Below are positions 43,145-50,372 of a stretch of 54,273 bases of DNA, one piece after another. Numbering within the stretch: the first letter of the stretch is position 1; each line of letters starts with the position of its first letter. The position numbers and the translations under genes are program-made. The notes below the pieces were generated by a model. The model did not search any database. It had not been told where the DNA came from and saw only the letters and a list, made by a program, of their open reading frames with translations. The DNA comes from Stenotrophomonas_A sp002429615. Its GTDB lineage: Bacteria; Pseudomonadota; Gammaproteobacteria; Xanthomonadales; Xanthomonadaceae. The stretch lies in the NCBI GenBank assembly GCA_031987425.1, contig DALZZL010000009.1, positions 1 to 54,273 on the forward strand, read 5' to 3'.

Positions 43145-43516
43145 ATGCCCAGCCGTGCCGTGTTCCGTGTTGTTTCGTTGTGCATTGCCAGTGCGATGGC
43201 GTTCGCCGGATGCCAACGCCAGACACCCGCCGCCGTCGCTTCCACTGCCACCCCGGCCGCGGCCGCGGCGTTCACCTGGCCAGCGTCGCTCAAGCCCTTC
43301 GGCGACGGATTCCCGCATGCGGGCGATCCCTGTCGCCGTCTGGGGGAATCACCTGCGGTGTCGGAATATCTCGACCACACGTCGCTGCTGGTGGGATGCC
43401 CCGGTCCTGCCGATGCGCCGCCGGCGGCGAGCTTGTTGTCCGGCGGACGGGGCAAGCTGCTCACCAGCGTCGATGGCGTGACGGTGATCGTGCTGCCGCC
43501 CAATGCGGCGTTGTAG
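43145..43516 (+). CDS. Small hypothetical lipoprotein
   Basis: A 123-residue protein with a type II signal peptide: hydrophobic VVSLCIASAMAFAGC, lipidated cysteine C23 (lipobox AFAGC). An Ala/Pro/Thr-rich spacer precedes a small domain with two cysteines (GDPCRRLG and LLVGCPG) that may form a disulfide. GGAG precedes the ATG. Function unknown. Confidence 0.72.
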   Translation: MPSRAVFRVVSLCIASAMAFAGCQRQTPAAVASTATPAAAAAFTWPASLKPFGDGFPHAGDPCRRLGESPAVSEYLDHTSLLVGCPGPADAPPAASLLSGGRGKLLTSVDGVTVIVLPPNAAL

Positions 43517-43537
43517 CGTCCGGCGCAGCCACGTCGC

Positions 43538-43948
43538 CTAGCGTAGCGAGTAGGTGTACGCACGCCGCAGATGGGCGCGGACGCCGTCGATGTCCTGTAG
43601 CAGACGGACGTGGGTGACGTGGGTGACCTTGTGGCCATCCGCCACCACCTTGAAGAAGCGCGGTTCGTCGACGCGGTCGGGCAGGTGGATGGCCAGGCGT
43701 AGCGCATCTCGCATTACGTTGAGGTCGGCGAATATGCGCCGCGTACGAAACAGCGCATAGCGGTCGCGTGCCACCACTTCGACCTCGCCGAACGCGCGGA
43801 CCTCGGCTTCCAGCGCCCGGTACAAGGCGACGGTGGTGGGTGGGCGGCCCTTGAGCACGTCCGCCGCGTCGCCGGTACCGCAGACGTGGCGCTGGTGCTT
43901 GCGGGCGAACTGGCGCCCGCAATCCGGGCAGGTCCAAGGCGTGGACAT
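43538..43948 (-). CDS. DUF5655 protein with N-terminal zinc finger
   Basis: A 136-residue protein. The first 25 residues hold a C2HC/C2H2-like finger (WTCPDCGRQFARKHQRHVC). The rest (about 40-136) matches DUF5655 (EVVARDRYALFRTRRIFADLNV ... RFFKVVADGHKVTHVTHVRL), a domain of unknown function related to DUF1801-like folds. It starts four bases after the upstream reductase-like gene ends, so the two are co-transcribed. Confidence 0.82.
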   Translation of the reverse strand: MSTPWTCPDCGRQFARKHQRHVCGTGDAADVLKGRPPTTVALYRALEAEVRAFGEVEVVARDRYALFRTRRIFADLNVMRDALRLAIHLPDRVDEPRFFKVVADGHKVTHVTHVRLLQDIDGVRAHLRRAYTYSLR

Positions 43949-43952
43949 GGCA

Positions 43953-44537
43953 TCACCTCGTCAGCGGCAGATAGGTTTCGTGGCATGCATTGCGCGTGGC
44001 GATGGCCTGCACCCGCTGCCAGTCCAACAGCGTGTCGTCCTCCAGCAGGCGCGCGCCGTGTCCGAGCCGGACCGGCACCCGGTGCAGTCGCAGCGCGTCG
44101 ACCAGCCCCAATGTCAGGCATTGGCGCCCCAGTTCGGCGCCACCGGCCACGACGACCTCGCCGCCTTCGGCGATGGCCCTGGCACGGGCAATCGCCGCCG
44201 CCGCGCCGCCGGTCTCGAAATGGAAGCAGGTGGCGCCCCGGCGCAGGTCGGTGCGCGCGCGGTGCGTGACCACCACAGTGGGGCGCTCGAATGCGCCGTC
44301 ATCGCCCCAGTGGTCGATGCCGACATCGAACATGCGGCGGCCGATGACCACCGCGCCGGCGTTGCCAAGCATCGCGACGGCAGCGGCGTGATCGGCCGGC
44401 TCGGGCTGTCCATTGTCCAGTCCAAGCCAACGGTGCAGGCGCAGCCCGGCATCGCCGAACGGCGCGGCGGCGGTGATGCCGCTGCCGGCGACGAACCCGT
44501 CAAGGGACGGACTCATGTCGAGGATCACACGTGTCAT
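43953..44537 (-). CDS. Dihydrofolate reductase-family protein (RibD C-terminal domain-like)
   Basis: A 194-residue cytoplasmic protein of the DHFR/RibD-C family. Seen are SPSLDGFVAG at the N-terminus, VVIGRRMFDVGIDHWGDDGAF, the NADPH-binding EVVVAGGAELGRQCL and VPVRLGHGARLL near the end. Many such proteins are annotated as reductases without known substrate; it is not the main folA. The ATG at 44537 has a G-rich site upstream. It forms an operon with the DUF5655 gene. Confidence 0.88.
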   Translation of the reverse strand: MTRVILDMSPSLDGFVAGSGITAAAPFGDAGLRLHRWLGLDNGQPEPADHAAAVAMLGNAGAVVIGRRMFDVGIDHWGDDGAFERPTVVVTHRARTDLRRGATCFHFETGGAAAAIARARAIAEGGEVVVAGGAELGRQCLTLGLVDALRLHRVPVRLGHGARLLEDDTLLDWQRVQAIATRNACHETYLPLTR

Positions 44538-44654
44538 CCAGTGCCCCCATCCGGGTTGGGCCGCCCACGAGGTGTGGGCGCTCTCGTGGGAATGACGTGT
44601 GAGGACGTCATGGATCGACAGCGCGAAGCCGGTCACGTCCCGGCCGCTTTCCGC

Positions 44655-44670
44655 TTGAATACGTATGCAG
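44655..44670 (+). promoter_or_regulatory. Candidate maltose-regulon operator, GH13 promoter
   Basis: TTGAATACGTATGCAG, centred on ATACGTAT, 92 bases before the alpha-glucosidase ATG. The same 16 bases occur on the minus strand at 50142-50157, and 15 of them at 52497-52511. LacI-type regulators bind such CG-centred palindromes. Confidence 0.7.
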
Positions 44671-44762
44671 GCCGGTCCTGCACCCGGACGCCGACGCTAA
44701 GCTAGCGGGGTTCGTTCGAGGCCCCGGTTTTCAGGGGCTTTCAAAGCCCGGAGGGGGGCTCG

Positions 44763-46376
44763 ATGTCGAAGACTCCATGGTGGCGGGGCGCCGTCATCTA
44801 TCAGATCTATCCGCGCAGCTTTCTGGACGCGAACGGGGATGGCGTGGGCGATCTGCCCGGCATCATCGAGCGTCTGGACCATGTCGCCGCGCTCGGCGTG
44901 GATGCCATCTGGATCTCGCCGTTCTTCAAGTCGCCGATGGCCGATTTCGGCTACGACATCGCCGACTATCGCGATGTCGATCCGCTGTTCGGCACGCTGG
45001 ACGATTTCGACCGCCTGCTGGCCAAGGCGCATGCGCTGGGCCTGAAGGTGATGATCGACCAGGTGCTCAGCCACACGTCGGTGGAACATGCCTGGTTCCG
45101 CGAGAGCCGGCAGGACCGCACCAATCCCAAGGCCGACTGGTATGTCTGGGCCGATCCGCGCGAGGACGGCACCGCGCCGAACAACTGGATGTCGCTGTTC
45201 GGTGGCGTGGCATGGCAGTGGGAGCCGCGCCGCGAGCAGTATTTCCTGCACAACTTCCTCGCCAGCCAGCCGGACCTGAACTTCCACAACCCGGAAGTGC
45301 AGCACGCGACGCTGGAGAACGTGCGCTTCTGGCTCGATCGCGGCGTGGACGGCTTCCGCCTGGACGCGATCAACTTCTGCTTCCATGACCGCCAGCTGCG
45401 CGACAACCCGCCCAAGCCGGCGGACAAGCGGGTGGGGCGCGGTTTCAGCCCGGACAACCCGTACGCCTACCAGTACCACTACTACAACAACACCCAGCCG
45501 GAAAACCTGGATTTCCTGGAGCGCCTGCGCGCGCTGCTCGACCAGTACCCGGGCGCGGTGAGCCTGGGCGAGATTTCCTCGGAGGACTCGCTGGCGACCA
45601 CCGCTGAGTACACCACCGCCGGCCGCCTGCACATGGGCTACAGCTTCGAGCTGCTGGTGGACGACTTCAGCGTCGCCTACATCCGCGACACGGTCTCGCG
45701 CCTGGAAGCGGTGATGACCGAAGGCTGGCCGTGCTGGGCGATCTCCAATCACGACGTGGAACGCGCGGTGACGCGCTGGGGCGGCCATCCGGCCAACCCG
45801 CGCCTGGCGCGCCTGCTGGTGGCGATGCTGTGCTCGCTGCGCGGTTCCATCTGCCTGTACCAGGGCGAGGAACTCGGCCTGGGCGAGGCGGAGGTGCCGT
45901 TCGAGGCGCTGCAGGATCCCTACGGCATCACTTTCTGGCCCAACTTCAAGGGCCGCGACGGCTGCCGCACGCCGATGCCATGGAACGACGGTCCGCAGGC
46001 TGGCTTCACCACCGGCACGCCGTGGCTGCCCATTCCCGCCGATCACCTGGCGATGTCGGTGGCGGCGCAGACGCACCGGCCCGATTCGGTGCTCAGTGCC
46101 TTCCGCGATTTCCTCGGCTGGCGTCGCACCATGCCGGTGCTGGTGGAGGGCACGATCCGCTTCCACGACAGCGCCGAGCCGGTACTGCTGTTCGAGCGCC
46201 AGCACGGCGATGAAGTCCTGCTGCTGGCGTTCAACCTGTCGGCGGCGCCGGCGGAAGTGGCGTTGCCGCCGGGCGACTGGCATGCGCTCGAAGTGCCGGG
46301 CCCGGATGCGGGCATGGCCGCCGATGGCCGCATCCAGCTGCCGGGCCATGCGATGTTCTGCGCGCGGCGGGCCTGA
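44763..46376 (+). CDS. GH13 alpha-glucosidase
   Basis: A 537-residue retaining alpha-glucosidase of the GH13 oligosaccharidase group (subfamily 23-like, related to Xanthomonas XgtA). The (beta/alpha)8 barrel has IYPRSFLDANGDGVGDL, nucleophile D201 (GFRLDAINF), acid/base E270 (LGEISSED) and the third acid D331 (SNHDVERA). DGCRTPMPW is followed by the C-terminal beta domain. No signal peptide, so it probably cleaves maltose and short maltodextrins in the cytoplasm. A shared operator-like palindrome lies upstream. Confidence 0.93.
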   Translation: MSKTPWWRGAVIYQIYPRSFLDANGDGVGDLPGIIERLDHVAALGVDAIWISPFFKSPMADFGYDIADYRDVDPLFGTLDDFDRLLAKAHALGLKVMIDQVLSHTSVEHAWFRESRQDRTNPKADWYVWADPREDGTAPNNWMSLFGGVAWQWEPRREQYFLHNFLASQPDLNFHNPEVQHATLENVRFWLDRGVDGFRLDAINFCFHDRQLRDNPPKPADKRVGRGFSPDNPYAYQYHYYNNTQPENLDFLERLRALLDQYPGAVSLGEISSEDSLATTAEYTTAGRLHMGYSFELLVDDFSVAYIRDTVSRLEAVMTEGWPCWAISNHDVERAVTRWGGHPANPRLARLLVAMLCSLRGSICLYQGEELGLGEAEVPFEALQDPYGITFWPNFKGRDGCRTPMPWNDGPQAGFTTGTPWLPIPADHLAMSVAAQTHRPDSVLSAFRDFLGWRRTMPVLVEGTIRFHDSAEPVLLFERQHGDEVLLLAFNLSAAPAEVALPPGDWHALEVPGPDAGMAADGRIQLPGHAMFCARRA

Positions 46377-46432
46377 CCACCGCGCCTTGAGGGGCGTTAC
46401 CATCCGGCTTTCGCTGACCAGGCCCCGCCGCA

Positions 46433-47200
46433 GTGAGAATCGGCGTTCCCGCCCCGGATATCGCACGCGTTGCTCCGCGTCCTCGCCAGCAGGGCGCGGC
46501 GGGCGGCCGCGGGCCTGCCGATGATGGGCATGCCCGGCTCAGCCTGACCACGCTGCCCAGCCTGGGCAGCAGCTGGCTCGCGCCCCGCCTGGGGCGCTTC
46601 CGCGCCGACAACCCGCACCTGGTCGTGGAGGTGGAGCTGTCGTCCGCGGTCCAGGACCTGGCCGGAGGCCGCTTCGACGCGGCGATCCGCAAGGTGCACG
46701 GGCGCTGGCGCGGCCTGCATTCGGTCGAGTTGTTCCCCAGCCTGTCCGTGCCACTGTGCGCCCCCGCGCTGCGCCGGGCGGCGGTCGTGATCGAGGACCC
46801 CGCGCAGGCGTTCGACGTGCCGCTGCTGGGACGGCAGGAAGACTGGCGGCGCTGGTACCGCGCGCGTGGCTATCCGCAGGCGGACCTGTCGAACAAGCTG
46901 GGTGCCCCCTTGTCGGGCGAGCATCTGGACATTGCCGCGGCGGTGGCCGGGCAGGGCGTGGTGATGGCTTCGCCGGTGCTGTTCGAGCAGGAACTGCGCA
47001 GCGGCGCGCTGGTGCCGGCGCATACCTTCGTGGCGTCCGATGGCAGCGCGTTCTGGTTCACCGTGCCGGTCAAGCGCTGCCACGCGGACAAGATCGTGCG
47101 CTTCCGCGAGTGGCTGCGTGGCGAAGCGGCGGCGGCGCGGCTGGCGGCGCGGCCTTATCTGTCGCGGATCGTGTGCTGTCCGCCCGCACCGGGCGACTGA
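46433..47200 (+). pseudogene. LysR-family regulator lacking its DNA-binding domain
   Basis: From about residue 35 the frame gives a GcvA-like LysR effector domain (SLTTLPSLGSSWLAPRLGRF ... GRFDAAIRKVHG ... HLDIAAAVAGQGVVMASPVLF). The ~90-residue winged helix-turn-helix that should come first is absent; the upstream 55 bases to the GH13 stop do not encode it in any frame, and the first ~34 residues look like random GC-rich sequence. The gene was therefore 5'-truncated, probably by a deletion fused to the GH13 3' end. A GTG at 46433 could still give a HTH-less protein. Confidence 0.75.
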
Positions 47201-47202
47201 GC

Positions 47203-47242
47203 AAAGAAAAAGCCCGCTGCCGAAGCAGCGGGCCCTTCTTTT
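47203..47242. terminator. Bidirectional terminator
   Basis: A 9-bp stem GCCCGCTGC / GCAGCGGGC with loop CGAA (47221-47224). The minus strand continues TTTTTCTTT, a strong tail for the TonB receptor transcript; the plus strand continues CCTTCTTTT, serving the LysR remnant side. Confidence 0.88.
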
Positions 47243-47259
47243 CTGCGCCTTTGGGGGGG

Positions 47260-50016
47260 TCAGAACTTGTACGTCACGCCCATCAGGTAGGTGCGGCCCC
47301 ACTCGATGTATTCCAGCGGGCGGTCCTTCGTGCCGGCATAGGTGCGGTACGGCGCGTTGGTGAGGTTGCTCACCTGCAGCAGGATGCTCAGGCCTTCCAG
47401 CGAATCGCCGAAGCTGTAGCTGACCTGCGCGTCGGTGACGCTCTCGCCGACCACGTAACGCAGCGTGCGGTTGCCGTTGAAGTTGCCGATCTCGCCGATG
47501 AAGTCCGATCGGCGACGCTGGCTCACGCGGGCCTCGAAGCCCTTGTTCTCGTAGTAGGCGGTGAAGTTGTACACGCGGTCGGACAGACCCGGCAGGCTGA
47601 TCTCGCCGCTACCCACGCTCGACGCGCTTTCCGGGTCGCGGATCTTCACGTCGCTGTCGTTGAAGGTGGCGCTGGCCTGCAGGCCGAAGCCCTGCAGCGG
47701 CGACCACAGCATGTCCAGCGGCAGCGAAGCGGTCAGCTCCAGGCCACGCAGTGTGCCGCCGTTGCCATTCTCCGGCGCGGTGAACGTGCCGGTGGTCTGC
47801 GCCGGGGCGCCGCCCGGCGGCGGGACGTAGTCGGCCACGAACGCGGAGAAGTCGTAGTCGTCGCGGCTCTGGGTGTAGATGTAGCTCTTCAGGTCCTTGT
47901 AGAAGATCGCCGCGGCCACGTAGGCCTTCTCGCCGAAGTACTTCTCGTAGGACAGGTCGAGCGCGTTGGCACGCCACGGGTCGAGCAGCGGGTTGCCGCC
48001 GCTGGCGCCCGGCTTGCCGGTGGCGGTATCCACGCCGAATTCCAGCGAGGCGCGCATCTGGTCCACGCGCGGACGCGCAACCTGCTTGGCCGCGGCGAAG
48101 CGCAGGGTCTGGTCGTGCGCGAAGCCGAACACCAGGTTCATGCTCGGCAGCCAGTCGTTGTAGGTCTTGCCCGCCTCGTACGGCTGCACTTCATTGCCGG
48201 CCGGCTGCGTGCTGTCCCAGTAGTTGGCATTGGACGACTGGTCGGTGTGCTGCATCTGCACGCCGATGTTGCCGCGCAGGGTGACGTTGTCGCCCAGTTC
48301 GGTGTCCAGGTTGGCCTTCAGCCACGCGGTGGTGATCTTCTCGTTCACCGTCCACGCCTTCGACACCAGGTAGGACAGGTCATCCACCGGCTCGAAGATC
48401 ATGTAGCGGTCGACCGCGGCCGGCACGTTCCAGGCCGGGATGTAGCCGACGCCGGCGAAGCCGAGGTTGACCGGGCTGTACTGCAGGTCGCTGGCGATGG
48501 CGGTGTCGCCCTGGTCGCCGAGCAGGATGTTGCCTTCCGGCTGTTCCTTGTGCTTCTCGCGGTCGGCGTAGTTCACGCCGACGTCCAGGTCGGAGAACCA
48601 GCCCAGCGACAGCGGGAAGCTGGCCTGCAGGCGCGCACCCTTCAGGCGGTCTTCCACGCTCGGCACCTTGCCGTAGCCGGAGCCGTAGATGGTGTTGGTC
48701 AGGTACAGCGCGCTCGGGTCGGAATAGTCGCGGCCCGGCACCAGCTGCGAGAAGTCGTTGCTGTGATAGGTCAGGCCGACCGTATCGAGCTGCGGCATCG
48801 GGGTCAGCTGGGTGTTGTTCTCCAGGTTCAGCTCGTCGCGGGTGGCCTTGGAGTAGCTGACATCGGCGTTGATGCGGATGCCCGAGTTGGTGGTGAACTC
48901 GTTGTTCCAGCCAAACGCGTCGATCTTGTCCTCGCGCTTGTTGTACATGCCGCGCACCAACGGATACACGCCGCTGGCGGTGCCGCCGGTCATGGTGCCG
49001 TTGTCGTTGACCTGCACGTCGGTGACGTTCAGGCCCGGGGTGTAACCGCCGTTGTAGTTGCTGAGGTTGACCTCGAACTGGTTGGCGGTGTCGATCTGCT
49101 CGGCCTTGGTGTGGAAGGCGTCGAGGGTGCTGGTCCAGGCGTTGGACGGACGGAACTGCACGGTGGCCATGAACGCGTCGCGCTTGGCGTTGCCGGTACG
49201 GCGCAGCGCCTTGATGCCGTCGGAGTAGTAGGTGCCGGCCGGCACGCCGGGGCGGTAGCCCTGGTCGGTGTTCTCGGTGCTCCACGGCTCGTACAGGCCG
49301 ACCTGGTTTTCCTGGATCGGCGTGTCGGTGTGCGCGTAGCCGATCGAGATGCCCCAGGTCTTGTCGGCGAACTGGTCGATGTAGCTGGCGTTGAAGCGGT
49401 TGCCGTTCGGGTCGACGTTGGCCGCCTTGCCGAGCGAGTTGTTCTGGAAGTGGCCGCCGACGGTGATGACGCGCTCGCTGAAGCTCAGCGGACGCACGGT
49501 CTGCATGTCGATGGTGCCCGACAGGCCCTGGCCGACCAGGCCGGCGTCCGGGGTCTTGTACACGGTGACGCCGTTCATCAGCTCGGCCGGGTACTGGTCG
49601 AACTCGACGCTGCGGTTGTCACCGGTGCTGACGACCTCGCGGCCGTTGAGCAGGGTGGTGGCGAAGTCGGGCGACAGGCCGCGCACGCTGATCACCTGGG
49701 CGCGACCGGCGACGCGCTGGGCCGACAGGCCCGGCAGGCGCGACAGCGACTCGGCGATGGAGATGTCGGGCAGCTTGCCGATGTCTTCGGCGGAGATCGC
49801 CTCGACCACCGAGGTGGAATCGCGCTTGACCGCGATGGCGCTCTCGATGCCGCGGCGGATGCCGGTGACTTCGACGGTGTCCAGGTTGGTGACGTCGCCC
49901 GACTGCTGGGGCTGGGTGTCTTCGGTGGCCGGATCGGCGGACTGCGCCGCGGCCAGCATGGGCATCATGGCGGCGGCCAGCGCGATGCTCAGCGCGCTGT
50001 GCTTGTGGTTCAACAT
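47260..50016 (-). CDS. TonB-dependent receptor, probable maltodextrin transporter
   Basis: A 918-residue outer-membrane receptor. Signal peptide (ALSIALAAAMMPMLAAAQ), TonB-box-like segment NLDTVEVTGIRRGIESAIAVKR, plug domain (about 55-170: ISAEDIGKLPDISIAESLSRLPGL ... VISVRGLSPDF), and a barrel ending GVTYKF with terminal Phe. This is the TIGR01782-type carbohydrate receptor form of Xanthomonas and Caulobacter. GGGAGGGG precedes the ATG. An operator-like palindrome lies 125 bases upstream. With GH13 and GH97 around it, maltodextrin uptake is the best guess; the ligand is inferred from context. Confidence 0.92.
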   Translation of the reverse strand: MLNHKHSALSIALAAAMMPMLAAAQSADPATEDTQPQQSGDVTNLDTVEVTGIRRGIESAIAVKRDSTSVVEAISAEDIGKLPDISIAESLSRLPGLSAQRVAGRAQVISVRGLSPDFATTLLNGREVVSTGDNRSVEFDQYPAELMNGVTVYKTPDAGLVGQGLSGTIDMQTVRPLSFSERVITVGGHFQNNSLGKAANVDPNGNRFNASYIDQFADKTWGISIGYAHTDTPIQENQVGLYEPWSTENTDQGYRPGVPAGTYYSDGIKALRRTGNAKRDAFMATVQFRPSNAWTSTLDAFHTKAEQIDTANQFEVNLSNYNGGYTPGLNVTDVQVNDNGTMTGGTASGVYPLVRGMYNKREDKIDAFGWNNEFTTNSGIRINADVSYSKATRDELNLENNTQLTPMPQLDTVGLTYHSNDFSQLVPGRDYSDPSALYLTNTIYGSGYGKVPSVEDRLKGARLQASFPLSLGWFSDLDVGVNYADREKHKEQPEGNILLGDQGDTAIASDLQYSPVNLGFAGVGYIPAWNVPAAVDRYMIFEPVDDLSYLVSKAWTVNEKITTAWLKANLDTELGDNVTLRGNIGVQMQHTDQSSNANYWDSTQPAGNEVQPYEAGKTYNDWLPSMNLVFGFAHDQTLRFAAAKQVARPRVDQMRASLEFGVDTATGKPGASGGNPLLDPWRANALDLSYEKYFGEKAYVAAAIFYKDLKSYIYTQSRDDYDFSAFVADYVPPPGGAPAQTTGTFTAPENGNGGTLRGLELTASLPLDMLWSPLQGFGLQASATFNDSDVKIRDPESASSVGSGEISLPGLSDRVYNFTAYYENKGFEARVSQRRRSDFIGEIGNFNGNRTLRYVVGESVTDAQVSYSFGDSLEGLSILLQVSNLTNAPYRTYAGTKDRPLEYIEWGRTYLMGVTYKF

Positions 50017-50141
50017 TTTCCCCTCCCAGGTAATGTTGTCATTTCGAATTGTGTCGCCCCCGCGGGCGGGTGGCGCGTCGCAACCGGGTCGGTGCGCGAC
50101 TGTGGGTAATGGTAGGCAGTGTGTCGCGCGTATGAATATTT

Positions 50142-50157
50142 CTGCATACGTATTCAA
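50142..50157 (-). promoter_or_regulatory. Candidate maltose-regulon operator, TonB receptor promoter
   Basis: On the minus strand TTGAATACGTATGCAG, identical over 16 bases to the site before the GH13 gene, 125 bases upstream of the receptor start. Confidence 0.7.
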
Positions 50158-50227
50158 TGCGGGTCATGGGGGTGGAATCGATTCCAACCCATGTGCTCCC
50201 CACACCCATGCGCTCTCCACACCCATG

Positions 50228-50251
50228 TGTAGGAGCGGCTTCAGCCGCGAC
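50228..50251 (+). repeat. REP palindrome, GTAG type, copy 1
   Basis: Starts TGTAGGAGCGGC on the plus strand; core GGAGCGGCTTCAGCCGC folds into a hairpin. It pairs with the inverted copy at 50271-50294 (19-base spacer), the usual inverted-pair form of REP elements. Together with copy 3 it fills the gap between the receptor promoter and the GH97 stop. Confidence 0.88.
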
Positions 50252-50270
50252 CGCGATCTGACGGATGGCA

Positions 50271-50294
50271 GTCGCGGCTGAAGCCGCTCCTACA
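50271..50294 (-). repeat. REP palindrome, GTAG type, copy 2
   Basis: Inverted copy of 50228-50251; the 24 bases match exactly in reverse complement. Confidence 0.88.
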
Positions 50295-50348
50295 ATCAGG
50301 TTCACGCTTTTAGCCCCGACGAGCCGAGACGTGATCTGGCACATGGCG

Positions 50349-50372
50349 GTCGCGGCTGAAGCCGCTCCTACA
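50349..50372 (-). repeat. REP palindrome, GTAG type, copy 3, overlapping GH97 stop
   Basis: Same 24-base sequence as copy 2. Read on the minus strand its GTAG supplies the TAG stop codon of the GH97 gene (50368-50370). Confidence 0.88.

Noticed and set aside
44538..44654. Riboswitch upstream of the GH13 gene
   Set aside because: No conserved riboswitch core is recognisable; the operator-like palindrome explains regulation better.
46756..50109. Plus-strand open frame of 1117 codons opposite the TonB receptor
   Set aside because: No motif, composition of an antisense shadow; it would also run through a terminator hairpin.
50228..50372. CRISPR-like array of repeated 24-mers
   Set aside because: Only three copies, in mixed orientation and with unequal spacers; they are REP palindromes. 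No cas genes are present.
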